From Lachnoclostridium sp. UBA3262 (lineage in GTDB: Bacteria > Bacillota > Clostridia > Lachnospirales > Lachnospiraceae): a stretch of DNA of 64,000 nt. Of this stretch, positions 8,159 through 15,618 are shown in pieces (the first letter of the stretch is position 1; every line of letters begins with the position of its first letter). The notes under the pieces are model-generated. The model was not told where the DNA came from, searched no databases, and saw only the letters and a program-made list of their open reading frames with translations. A program made the translations under genes and the position numbers. The stretch is taken from the NCBI GenBank assembly GCA_002362575.1, contig DEUM01000018.1, forward strand, positions 6,231 through 70,230, written 5' to 3'.

Positions 8159-8185
8159 ATATCGGAGTCAGTTTTAAATACTTTA
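8159..8185 (-). promoter_or_regulatory. Sigma-D promoter of flagellin
   Basis: On the minus strand TAAAGTAT, 11 nt, TCCGATAT. This is a close match to the sigma-28 consensus in both halves and in spacing. It lies between the neuC stop (8206) and the flagellin leader. Confidence 0.85.
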
Positions 8186-8205
8186 TAGCAAAATTGAAAC
8201 TTTTT

Positions 8206-9369
8206 TCATTTTTTTCTCAAATCTTTTAAATCCACGAATTTCTTTTGGATTTCTGAACTCCATATGTCTGCGTTTTCCAGAATCTCCAAAAATTTCTCTG
8301 TACTGTGTCCATTGCCAAAGCTGTGGCATTTTACCGCATAGTTCCCTGCATTATCAATGGCCTCCAGAATTGGCTCTACTTTCTCCATTATATGTTGTAT
8401 ATTCTTTAATTTATGAATATCATATCTTCCATTCTGGCGCGTCCCAATATCGATTGCCGGCACACCATAAATACCGCTTTCACGGATTCCCGCACTGGAG
8501 TTTCCAATAATAAAATCAGCGTTCTTTAAAAGAGCAAGAAAGTATTCAAAACGAATGGAAGGATAAACAGCAAAATGTTTGTCTTTTCCCAGCTTCTTCA
8601 CCTTGTCCAGTATGATTTCCGACCCCATATCATTATTGGGATAAACTACAACAAAGTTTCGCTCTGAAGCCTTCAGCGCTTGAATAATCGTAGTGATATT
8701 TTCGGATAACTGCTCCACTTCTGTAGTAACCGGATGATAAAGAAAAATTCCATAATGTTCAAAATCAATTTCATAATATTCCTTTACCGTCTGCAGAGCA
8801 GGCAGTTTATCGCTGAGCATCACATCAATATCCGGGGAGCCGATGACAAAAATTCTCTCCTCGCTCTCACCAAGCTGGATAATACGTTTTTTAGCTTCCT
8901 CGTTGCACACAAAATGCAGATGGGCAAACTTAGAAATCGCATGGCGGATGGAATCATCAATGGTTCCCGATATCTCACCGCCTTCCACATGTGCTACCAT
9001 AATATTATTCAATGCTCCTGTAATCGCTCCCGCAAGCGCATCAATCCGGTCTCCATGAACCAGTATCATATCTGGTGCTATCTGCCTGACATACCCCGAC
9101 AGATTCATCAATACATTGCCAAGGTTATAACTCATATTATCCGTAAACTGCTGTCCGAATGCCACATGAACATTTTTATACTTATCCTTCAACACTTCCT
9201 GATAAGTATTCCCATACTGGGCAAGCAGGTGCATTCCGGAAACATAAATAAACACCTCGTACCGTTCTGATTTATCCATCGTCTTCATCAATGATTTTAT
9301 TTTTCCATAATCTGCCCTCGTACCGGTTATAAAAAGTATCTTTTTCACATTATCTACTTGTTTCTTCAT
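8206..9369 (-). CDS. neuC: UDP-GlcNAc 2-epimerase, hydrolysing (NeuC/LegG type)
   Basis: A 387-residue enzyme of the UDP-N-acetylglucosamine 2-epimerase family. Seen: FITGTRADYGKIKSL at the N-terminus (the hydrolysing NeuC/LegG signature), VHGDRIDALAGAI, VEGGEISGTIDDSIRHAI, and GNSSAGIRE for nucleotide binding. The family releases UDP and an epimerised sugar, the second step to sialic or legionaminic acid. It is 17 bp downstream of the small ORF that follows the Maf gene, and upstream of flagellin. It therefore belongs to the fliD-fliS-maf transcript, whereas the neuA-like partner is on the far side of flagellin. Whether UDP-GlcNAc, UDP-diNAcBac or GDP-sugar is the substrate cannot be told by eye. 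Confidence 0.92.
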   Translation of the reverse strand: MKKQVDNVKKILFITGTRADYGKIKSLMKTMDKSERYEVFIYVSGMHLLAQYGNTYQEVLKDKYKNVHVAFGQQFTDNMSYNLGNVLMNLSGYVRQIAPDMILVHGDRIDALAGAITGALNNIMVAHVEGGEISGTIDDSIRHAISKFAHLHFVCNEEAKKRIIQLGESEERIFVIGSPDIDVMLSDKLPALQTVKEYYEIDFEHYGIFLYHPVTTEVEQLSENITTIIQALKASERNFVVVYPNNDMGSEIILDKVKKLGKDKHFAVYPSIRFEYFLALLKNADFIIGNSSAGIRESGIYGVPAIDIGTRQNGRYDIHKLKNIQHIMEKVEPILEAIDNAGNYAVKCHSFGNGHSTEKFLEILENADIWSSEIQKKFVDLKDLRKK

Positions 9370-9385
9370 TTTTAGTCTCTACTTT

Positions 9386-9610
9386 CTATGGTATTTTTAC
9401 TAACATCTCATGACTGATGATATCCGCAGCCAGGATATAATCATCTTGCTCTAACGCATCGAATAAAGGATCAATACATTCCGAAAATTCTGTCACCTTT
9501 CCAAGTTCTCCGGCAATCTGCATAAACAACTGCAGTCCCTGCTCATTTCTTTCCTGATAAAAACAGTCTGCGATACGCTTGAAACTCTGTTTGATATACT
9601 CAAAATCCAT
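9386..9610 (-). CDS. Small helical protein between maf and neuC
   Basis: A 74-residue acidic protein with no family I recognise. It looks all-alpha (YIKQSFKRIADCFYQE, GLQLFMQIAGELGKVTEF, FDALEQDDYILAADII), like a small helical-bundle adaptor. It starts 1 bp after the Maf stop, with AAGGAGATG as ribosome binding site, and ends 16 bp before neuC, so it is tightly coupled to both. The position suggests an accessory factor for flagellin glycosylation or for flagellin-chaperone hand-over. This is inference from context only. Confidence 0.65.
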   Translation of the reverse strand: MDFEYIKQSFKRIADCFYQERNEQGLQLFMQIAGELGKVTEFSECIDPLFDALEQDDYILAADIISHEMLVKIP

Positions 9611-9611
9611 A

Positions 9612-11174
9612 TTATGACATCTCCTTCACATATTCATTATATACATATTCAATTGCTTTTTCAAACCGTACCTTGCGCTCTTTTTCCTCCTGACACCGCA
9701 TATACTCAAGCACCAGCCTCATGGCAGGCATATTCTGGTAATCCGACTCATAAAAAGTTTTCTCATAGCCCTGTTTCCTGACCGTTTCTAAATCTTTCCT
9801 GCCCTCTGCGAAAGCCGCCATAAGCTTCTCATATTCTTCATCTGTAATTGCCACCCTCTCATCCGCTATCCTCTCTCGAAAAGAAATCGGATTTTCCGGC
9901 AGCTCGGCTATCGCCTCTGCCAGACTCTTTTGCACGGCGCCGTGAATCTTCGCGCCGCCTTCGGTCGCATTGATTACTTCCCTGTCTGGATATTTCATAA
10001 TCATTTCCTCAAACCAGTGAAGGAAATTGACCCAGTCCATCCGGGACTGTACAACACCACCATAATATCCTTCCACTTTGTATTTTTCATCTTCTGCAAA
10101 CCCTTCATTCCTGTCTGATGTGTGGCTTTTCCCATCTGGTGAATAAGATAAATCCTGACCTGCCAATATAATTTTTTTACTGCCAAGCTCTAAAATTGCC
10201 GCATACATTGCTGTGGAAATACCAATATAGGCCGGTTTCTCCGGCGGTTCAATTCCACTTTTTTTACAGAGCATGCCTGCAAATTCATGGTCATAGCCCC
10301 ATATCTTTGTTCCGGTACTTTTTTGAATCAGTTCCTTTGGCGTATTTGTCGTGACCAAAAGAGGAATTTCATAGCTTTCTGGTGTGTTAAAACAGTTCAT
10401 ATTCTTTGTAGCGTCCATACATCCAACCAAGTCTGGAACGATTCCGTTTTTTAAAAGGGTAGGCAGTGCTGCATCTGCACAGAACAGGTAAGCCCGTCCA
10501 TTTATCTGTTTTAAAAAATTTATGTTTCTTTCCAGCGAAGGCCCGGCAGAAACTAATATAACCGGTATTTCCTTATTCCAATGCTTTGCCAGTCTTGCAA
10601 GCGGAATCCCGCCTTTCATATAAGAAATATTCTTAATCTGATTCCGAATCATGGCAAGGATAAAACGCTGTATCGGGCCTTTCATAAATCCAATAGCCTC
10701 ACAAACCACATCGCAGACTCCTTTTATTTTTTCTAACGGTTCCGGATACAATGCTGCATATCCCGGATGTGAAAGGAGCAGCGTACATTCCGCACAATCC
10801 TCATCCAAAGCGGCATGAATGGCATCCGCCATCGCTTGAAGCATGCTCTCCCCACCGAAAATGCGTACACGCTTCTGTTTTTGTATTTTTTTGTATACTG
10901 CTGTGCGCTGCATTTCCTTATATAATGCCTCGTTCGGCTCATATACGAGAATATCTCCGGGAATCTTTGCTAATAATTGCAGAATAATCTGACAGTCTCC
11001 CATTCCATATAAAATAGCATATTCTGCCCCCTCCGGCACATAAAAACCAGCCCAGCGCTCTGCCGCATATTTACCATCATACAAGCTTCCCAGTCTGACC
11101 TCTCCCCGGCCTGTCTGTACAACAGGCACTTTATTACCGTCCCTTGCCGGTATCAATCTGCATTTATTTTCCAT
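9612..11174 (-). CDS. Maf-type flagellin glycosyltransferase (DUF115, MptE-like domain)
   Basis: A 520-residue motility-associated factor. Members transfer nonulosonic acids from CMP-donors to Ser/Thr of flagellin in the cytoplasm, and loss usually blocks filament assembly. Seen: YAILYGMGDCQII (Rossmann-like N-part), then the central DUF115 block with PVILVSAGPSLERNI, YLFCADAALPTLLKNGIVPD and AGQDLSYSPDGKSH. Charged C-terminal helices follow. The start at 11174 has GGAG with 6 nt spacing; the upstream in-frame ATG at 11186 is less likely. It follows the FliT-like gene by 89 bp and sits in one run with neuC, which would feed it a donor sugar precursor. Confidence 0.9.
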   Translation of the reverse strand: MENKCRLIPARDGNKVPVVQTGRGEVRLGSLYDGKYAAERWAGFYVPEGAEYAILYGMGDCQIILQLLAKIPGDILVYEPNEALYKEMQRTAVYKKIQKQKRVRIFGGESMLQAMADAIHAALDEDCAECTLLLSHPGYAALYPEPLEKIKGVCDVVCEAIGFMKGPIQRFILAMIRNQIKNISYMKGGIPLARLAKHWNKEIPVILVSAGPSLERNINFLKQINGRAYLFCADAALPTLLKNGIVPDLVGCMDATKNMNCFNTPESYEIPLLVTTNTPKELIQKSTGTKIWGYDHEFAGMLCKKSGIEPPEKPAYIGISTAMYAAILELGSKKIILAGQDLSYSPDGKSHTSDRNEGFAEDEKYKVEGYYGGVVQSRMDWVNFLHWFEEMIMKYPDREVINATEGGAKIHGAVQKSLAEAIAELPENPISFRERIADERVAITDEEYEKLMAAFAEGRKDLETVRKQGYEKTFYESDYQNMPAMRLVLEYMRCQEEKERKVRFEKAIEYVYNEYVKEMS

Positions 11175-11263
11175 ATGAATCTCCATTCTGTTTTACCATA
11201 GTATCAAAGCAATAACCAAAACTATGGTAGGGAAAATCCCTACCATAGTAAATCATCTGCTGT

Positions 11264-11758
11264 TTATTTTGTTTCGTTAAAAAAGTAAGACTGTTCCGGC
11301 TTATGGGCATTTGCCATGTTCTTATAGTAATCAGCCGCTGATTTATTATTCAGGTGGAACTGTTTTATAGATTTGCGCTGTTCCGCCAAAAATGCTTTCA
11401 GCCGATTGCTGTTCTGGTGCTCTAATGCCTGTATCTTTACTCCAAGCTCCGATACACTGGTAATCTGCTTCTGCATTGTCTGAATATCTTCTTTGTAAGC
11501 TTCCCGATTTGAAACAATCTCCTTTTCCACCATTTTGAACAAAGCGTCAAAGCCTTCATCCAGCACATTTAATTCTTCAATTTGCGAACCTTTTTCCTCC
11601 AGAAGCTGATTGAATTCATCCACATCCAATTCTTCACATTTCAATAAACGCTCCTGTTCTCTGGTCTGTTTATACAGTGTTGCGAGAATTGATTCTTTTC
11701 TTTTCAATGTATCTATCATCATATTGACATAGACACTGTTTTGACGCTCTCTGTCCAT
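11264..11758 (-). CDS. FliT/FlgN-like flagellar export chaperone (predicted)
   Basis: A 164-residue, highly charged, almost entirely helical protein with long coiled-coil character (KRKESILATLYKQTREQERLL; EEKGSQIEELNVLDEGFDALF). It lies 22 bp downstream of fliS, where Clostridia commonly carry a FliT-type chaperone for FliD, and its length and helical pattern fit the FliT/FlgN group. There is no diagnostic motif, so the assignment rests on fold type and gene order. A FlgN-like gene is present separately at 20915-21430, which makes FliT the better guess here. Confidence 0.65.
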   Translation of the reverse strand: MDRERQNSVYVNMMIDTLKRKESILATLYKQTREQERLLKCEELDVDEFNQLLEEKGSQIEELNVLDEGFDALFKMVEKEIVSNREAYKEDIQTMQKQITSVSELGVKIQALEHQNSNRLKAFLAEQRKSIKQFHLNNKSAADYYKNMANAHKPEQSYFFNETK

Positions 11759-11780
11759 TTACTCACATCCCGTCCGAAAA

Positions 11781-12161
11781 TTATTTGTCACCAACCTTGT
11801 TCAAACGCATAACTTCTTTCCATGTATCACGCATCTCACGTATATACTTTAATGCATCCTCAACAATCTCCGCATCTTTTTTAATATTACCCTCCAACAG
11901 TCTTCTGTATATATAGTCATATACACGCTCGAAATCCTGCCAGACAGGATACTTAGGATCCAGCGTTGCGCGCAGCTCTGTAATAATTGCCTGCGCTTTT
12001 TTCAGGTTGACATTTACCTTTTCCATATCCTGCTTTTCAATGCCAACCAAGGCAATATTGCAAAACTTAATTGCCCCTTCATACAACATCAGAGTAAGCT
12101 CTGCCGGTGAAGCTGTCATAACTGCATTTCTCAAATACGCATTTGTTGAATTTTGATACAT
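11781..12161 (-). CDS. fliS: Flagellin export chaperone FliS
   Basis: A 126-residue FliS. It binds the C-terminus of flagellin in the cytoplasm and keeps it unfolded before export. Seen: the typical N-terminus YQNSTNAYLRNAVMTASPAELTLMLYEG split over residues 2-28, then KAQAIITELRATLD and the WKEVMRL C-terminal helix. The start at 12161 follows GGAGG with 7 nt spacing; the upstream in-frame ATG at 12182 lies before that site. fliD is 53 bp upstream and the FliT-like gene 22 bp downstream, all in the flaG-fliD transcript. Confidence 0.96.
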   Translation of the reverse strand: MYQNSTNAYLRNAVMTASPAELTLMLYEGAIKFCNIALVGIEKQDMEKVNVNLKKAQAIITELRATLDPKYPVWQDFERVYDYIYRRLLEGNIKKDAEIVEDALKYIREMRDTWKEVMRLNKVGDK

Positions 12162-12214
12162 AAACCGTCCTCCATGACTCAATGTGACAATTTCTGACTA
12201 TTTACAAAGGAAAA

Positions 12215-14356
12215 TTATCCGTTTGTTCCTAAAATACTTCCCAAAGAATTCTGCTGTGACTGCAGCTTCGCCATTGCTGTCTCCATCGCTGTAAATTTCT
12301 TATAATAATTTTCTTCCATAGTTGCCAGCTTATCTTCCCATTCTTTGATTTCTTTCTCATAAGATCTTAAATCATCTTTCATCTTAATATCGTTATAGAA
12401 AGTAAGGGCACTGCTGTATTTAGTACCTGCCATCTTCTGGCTCATTGTTTCTTTCAGATTACCGAATACGCCAGTCAGCGTTGCGATAACAGCATCCGGA
12501 TCTTCCTCAAGTGCTGTCTTCAGCTTATCTTTTTGTCCAGAGTATACAGAATCATCCTTATCACCGTAAATATGAAGCTGACCGCCCTCAGTCCAGTCAG
12601 TCGCTGTCATAATGCCAAAGCTGGATAGGGAGTATCTCTTGCCTTCATGCTCAACGGTCGTCATCATAGCACTTCGCATACCCTGAATAATACCGTTCAA
12701 TGTTGAATCATTGCGAAGAAGGGCACCCTTTACCTTGTCTTCCCATAGTTTTACTTCATCATCAGACATTGCCTCTTTTTCATCACTGCTCAGAGGCTCA
12801 TAGCCCTTCGCTGACTCGGCATTATAAAGAGTATTCATCTCCTTCATAACAGAGTTGTACTCTTTGAGGAAGGATTTAATCGAATCATATACACCGTCAA
12901 CGTCATTCGATACCGAGAACGTAATCGGTTCATTCGGCTTTGTCACTCCGGTCAGCTCAATGCTGAGTCCATTGACCGAAACAGTTGAAGAAGAAGATGT
13001 CAAGGTAGCGCCATTCAAAATAATCTCACTGTCGCTCCCCTTAATCAGAGCCATTCCTTTTGGCGTCGCACCTTCCACTGTTACCGTGCCATCTGCTGCT
13101 TTGCTGATATCCGCAATACCAAGACTGTTTAGTACCGAACCTGCTGCCGCCTGATTTCTGTCATCTGGTGAAATGCTGGCATAAGCTGACACAGCCGCTG
13201 TGATATCCGCTTTTACAGAATCCTGATCAACGCCTTCCATTTTATCAAATGCGTTTACACCATCTTTGTAATAAGCAGCAACTGCCTTGTCACCCAGTGC
13301 GTTAATATCGGCTTCTGTCTTACCGGTAAAAGCAGCTTCCGAAATCTGCAGTTTAGAAGCACTGCTCGTAATTTCTTTATTTACATATGCAGTCGTATCG
13401 GTATCTGCCTTCTTTGCTACCGCTTTCTTGTAATCATCCTCTGTCTTTCCGTCTTTCAGCGTGCCGTCTTCATTATAGTAATTTGCCTTCAGACCTTCTT
13501 CTGCTTCCTTCTCCATATCTGCATACTTTTCGCTGTAGAGCTTTGCTTTTACATATGTGGTCGCAGAAGCATCTGTCTGGCTCTTTTTACTTTCATATGC
13601 TGCCTTGGCTAAAGAATCCAATGCGGTATTATACTCATCCGTATCAACACCGGAAGTACGAAGTGTCTCGATTGCCTGATTGACTGCTTTCTTGTTTGCT
13701 GCTGACATCTTATCATAGCCAACGGCAGCCTTCAAGTCATTTCTCGCCTGAACCTCGGCATCCGTAAGCCCGGAGGTCTTGAGAGTAAAGGTATTTTTCA
13801 GACCACTTTCTTTACTGCTGATGGTAAGTCTTTTCTGACCTTTGTCAAAATTTGCATTCAGTCCGGCTTCCTTCAATGCCGATGTAAAATCTGCCAATGT
13901 CGAATCTGCTGTAACCGCAAACTTTACATTCTTATCGCCATTTGTAATCTCTATTTCTTTATTCAGAAGTCCTGCGTCCAAAGCAGTCAGCTTCGTATCC
14001 TCGGACTCTGCGTCAATCACTCCACCTGTCAGGTACTGCGCTGTTGCAATATGGCTGACCTCCAATGTGTAGCTTCCGTTTGCCGCATTACTGTTTGCTG
14101 TCACATTTGCCTTAGAAGTATCGGAAACCGATGTCTTCTTTGTTTTATAAGTGGACTCTAACTGCATTTTTGAAACAAAATCATTATATAATTTCATTAA
14201 TTTCGTATTCAAATCTGACCACGCTGTCTGTTTCCACTCCAATTTTGTCTTAGCCTTTGTCACTTTCGTCTTCTTTAAAGTCTGTGCTGACATAAGCTCT
14301 TTCACAATTGCCTCTGTGTCCATACCGGACATAAGTCCGCTCATTCTCAACGGCAT
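12215..14356 (-). CDS. fliD: Flagellar filament cap protein FliD, enlarged
   Basis: Hook-associated protein 2, the pentameric or hexameric cap under which flagellin folds. Seen: the conserved N-terminus (LRMSGLMSGMDTEAIVKELM), the ANGSYTLEVSHIATAQ beta region, and the C-terminal domain (YDSIKSFLKEYNSVMKEMN; LSSFGIMT; coiled-coil ending LQSQQNSLGSILG). At about 713 residues it is well above the common 450-550. The excess is an Ala/Lys/Asp-rich, predicted surface-exposed segment at roughly residues 210-410 with repeated TAYVNK- and TYVKAK-like units. The start at 14356 has AGGAGG with 8 nt spacing. It follows flaG by 12 bp. Confidence 0.95.
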   Translation of the reverse strand: MPLRMSGLMSGMDTEAIVKELMSAQTLKKTKVTKAKTKLEWKQTAWSDLNTKLMKLYNDFVSKMQLESTYKTKKTSVSDTSKANVTANSNAANGSYTLEVSHIATAQYLTGGVIDAESEDTKLTALDAGLLNKEIEITNGDKNVKFAVTADSTLADFTSALKEAGLNANFDKGQKRLTISSKESGLKNTFTLKTSGLTDAEVQARNDLKAAVGYDKMSAANKKAVNQAIETLRTSGVDTDEYNTALDSLAKAAYESKKSQTDASATTYVKAKLYSEKYADMEKEAEEGLKANYYNEDGTLKDGKTEDDYKKAVAKKADTDTTAYVNKEITSSASKLQISEAAFTGKTEADINALGDKAVAAYYKDGVNAFDKMEGVDQDSVKADITAAVSAYASISPDDRNQAAAGSVLNSLGIADISKAADGTVTVEGATPKGMALIKGSDSEIILNGATLTSSSSTVSVNGLSIELTGVTKPNEPITFSVSNDVDGVYDSIKSFLKEYNSVMKEMNTLYNAESAKGYEPLSSDEKEAMSDDEVKLWEDKVKGALLRNDSTLNGIIQGMRSAMMTTVEHEGKRYSLSSFGIMTATDWTEGGQLHIYGDKDDSVYSGQKDKLKTALEEDPDAVIATLTGVFGNLKETMSQKMAGTKYSSALTFYNDIKMKDDLRSYEKEIKEWEDKLATMEENYYKKFTAMETAMAKLQSQQNSLGSILGTNG

Positions 14357-14368
14357 GAATGACACCTC

Positions 14369-14764
14369 CTATCTTCTTTCATCTACTAAAATTCCAGCCA
14401 TTTCCCACATCTTCTGAAGCATATCCAGAGACTTCTCCGGCGGAATTTCTCTCACTACTTCGTTTGTGGCATCATTTATCACTTTAATCGAGACTCTGTT
14501 TGTCTCCTTGTGATAGGAATATTCACAACGGGTATGTTCCATTTTGCGGTTTGCACTTTTAACGGCATCGCTAATCGTTGCCTCGCTCGGTGCATGCTCT
14601 CTTTCGCCCTGCTGTTCCGCTCCCTTTTTGTCTTCTGTCTTAATTTGCTTAGCAGAAGCCGCAGTTTTTTCAATCTGCACAGAATCCCCTGTGCTGGCAG
14701 AAACCTTTGTTGCCTCCGACGAATTGTAGCTTGGTTTTACTTTTGATACTGTTTCAATCTCCAT
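14369..14764 (-). CDS. flaG: FlaG family protein
   Basis: A 131-residue FlaG protein, a small cytoplasmic factor encoded next to fliD in many bacteria and thought to affect filament length. Seen: a low-complexity Lys/Glu/Ala-rich N-terminal half, then the conserved FlaG domain (SYHKETNRVSIKVINDATNE; VVREIPPEKSLDMLQKMWEM). The start at 14764 follows GGAGGTG with 6 nt spacing; two further upstream in-frame starts ignore it. It is first in the flaG-fliD-fliS run, with a sigma-D-like promoter about 85 bp upstream and two CsrA-type hairpins in the leader, one covering the Shine-Dalgarno. Confidence 0.9.
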   Translation of the reverse strand: MEIETVSKVKPSYNSSEATKVSASTGDSVQIEKTAASAKQIKTEDKKGAEQQGEREHAPSEATISDAVKSANRKMEHTRCEYSYHKETNRVSIKVINDATNEVVREIPPEKSLDMLQKMWEMAGILVDERR

Positions 14765-14769
14765 TTTAA

Positions 14770-14807
14770 ACACCTCCATGTGTAACACGTGTAAACACAT
14801 CCATGTG
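14770..14807 (-). promoter_or_regulatory. Two predicted CsrA-binding hairpins in the flaG-fliD leader
   Basis: On the minus strand the first hairpin (14796-14807) is CACA-TGGA-TGTG, with GGA in a tetraloop inside an ACATGGATGT core that matches the CsrA consensus closely. The second (14770-14783) is ACAC-ATGGAG-GTGT, and its loop GGA overlaps the flaG Shine-Dalgarno. Stems are only 4 bp but CsrA sites are often this short. The csrA gene ends just 109 bp upstream. Confidence 0.6.
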
Positions 14808-14848
14808 CAGGCACGTGCAAAGTATATCGATTCTTACATCTACAGTAG

Positions 14849-14875
14849 ATATCGTCACAAACAAAAGAAAAGTTA
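14849..14875 (-). promoter_or_regulatory. Sigma-D-like promoter of flaG-fliD
   Basis: On the minus strand TAACTTTT, 11 nt, GACGATAT. Spacing is exact and both halves are recognisable against TAAAGTTT-N11-GCCGATAA, though weaker than the flagellin promoter. It lies in the 151-bp gap after csrA. Confidence 0.6.
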
Positions 14876-14915
14876 ACCCTAAATGTAAAATTTTTGAATT
14901 AACTTTTCTAAGCTT

Positions 14916-15134
14916 TTATTTTATTAATTTGGATAAAGTCTCCGGACTCACTGCATTTGCCGCTTCCTCGTTGGACTCTTTAATTTGTTTATAAATTTCT
15001 TTCCGGTATATCGGTACGGATTTTGGGGCGTCAATCCCGATTTTCACCTGATCTCCCTTAATCTCCAATACCGTAATTTCAATATCATCATTGATGATGA
15101 TAGACTCATTCATTTTTCTTGCTAATGCTAACAT
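14916..15134 (-). CDS. csrA: Carbon storage regulator CsrA
   Basis: RNA-binding dimer of 72 residues that represses translation by binding GGA motifs near ribosome binding sites; in Gram-positives its main target is flagellin mRNA. Seen: MLALARKMNESIIINDDIEI split over the first 20 residues, KVGIDAP-type segment KIGIDAPKSVPIYRKEIY, then a short variable tail. The start is ATG 15134 after AGGGGAGGAG. It begins 4 bp after the fliW stop, the standard fliW-csrA pair, so repressor and antagonist are made together. Confidence 0.97.
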   Translation of the reverse strand: MLALARKMNESIIINDDIEITVLEIKGDQVKIGIDAPKSVPIYRKEIYKQIKESNEEAANAVSPETLSKLIK

Positions 15135-15138
15135 ACAA

Positions 15139-15591
15139 TCACTCCTCCCCTTTGCTCTTGAGGACATCGTATATCTTGTATTTCACCTCATAGTCCTGAT
15201 TTTCCACCATAATCTGCGCTGCTTTCCTTGTATCGGCATTGATAATAATCGGTGCTTTCAGATTTACGCTCATCTGTGTAATATCCGAAGGTACCGTCAT
15301 CGTCAGAAAAATAACAAGATTTTCCTCCGTCAGCTCTCCGATGTGTGTCAGCAATTCATCCTCCACAACCGGATTATAGTCCTCTTTTACCAACAGCGGT
15401 TTAATAATCGGCAATGCCAGCGTCGGCTCATCTACACTCTGGAGCCAGCAGATATTCGTCTCCTCTTTCTCTACATCATACAAAATTGTATACTGTTTAT
15501 AATCACTCAGACCGATTAACCCACGGTCAAAGGTAAGTATCTTCTCCTCCGGGAGGTCTACTTCCCCAAAAAATTTCGTCTTTACTAACAT
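15139..15591 (-). CDS. fliW: Flagellar assembly factor FliW
   Basis: A 150-residue FliW. It binds either CsrA or flagellin: when flagellin leaves the cell, FliW is freed to sequester CsrA and flagellin translation resumes. Seen: the N-terminal FGEVDLPEEKILTFDRGLIG, the strand TNICWLQSVDEPTLALPII, and the central IFLTMTVPSDITQMSVNLKAP typical of the family. Start ATG 15591 is 28 bp after the flgL stop, and csrA follows 4 bp later. Confidence 0.97.
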   Translation of the reverse strand: MLVKTKFFGEVDLPEEKILTFDRGLIGLSDYKQYTILYDVEKEETNICWLQSVDEPTLALPIIKPLLVKEDYNPVVEDELLTHIGELTEENLVIFLTMTVPSDITQMSVNLKAPIIINADTRKAAQIMVENQDYEVKYKIYDVLKSKGEE

Positions 15592-15618
15592 GTTTTCATC
15601 TCCTTCTCTGTAATCTGT

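Noticed and set aside
15000..15025. ACCGATA core inside csrA as a sigma-D promoter
   Set aside because: No -35 half at the right spacing and it lies within the coding sequence.
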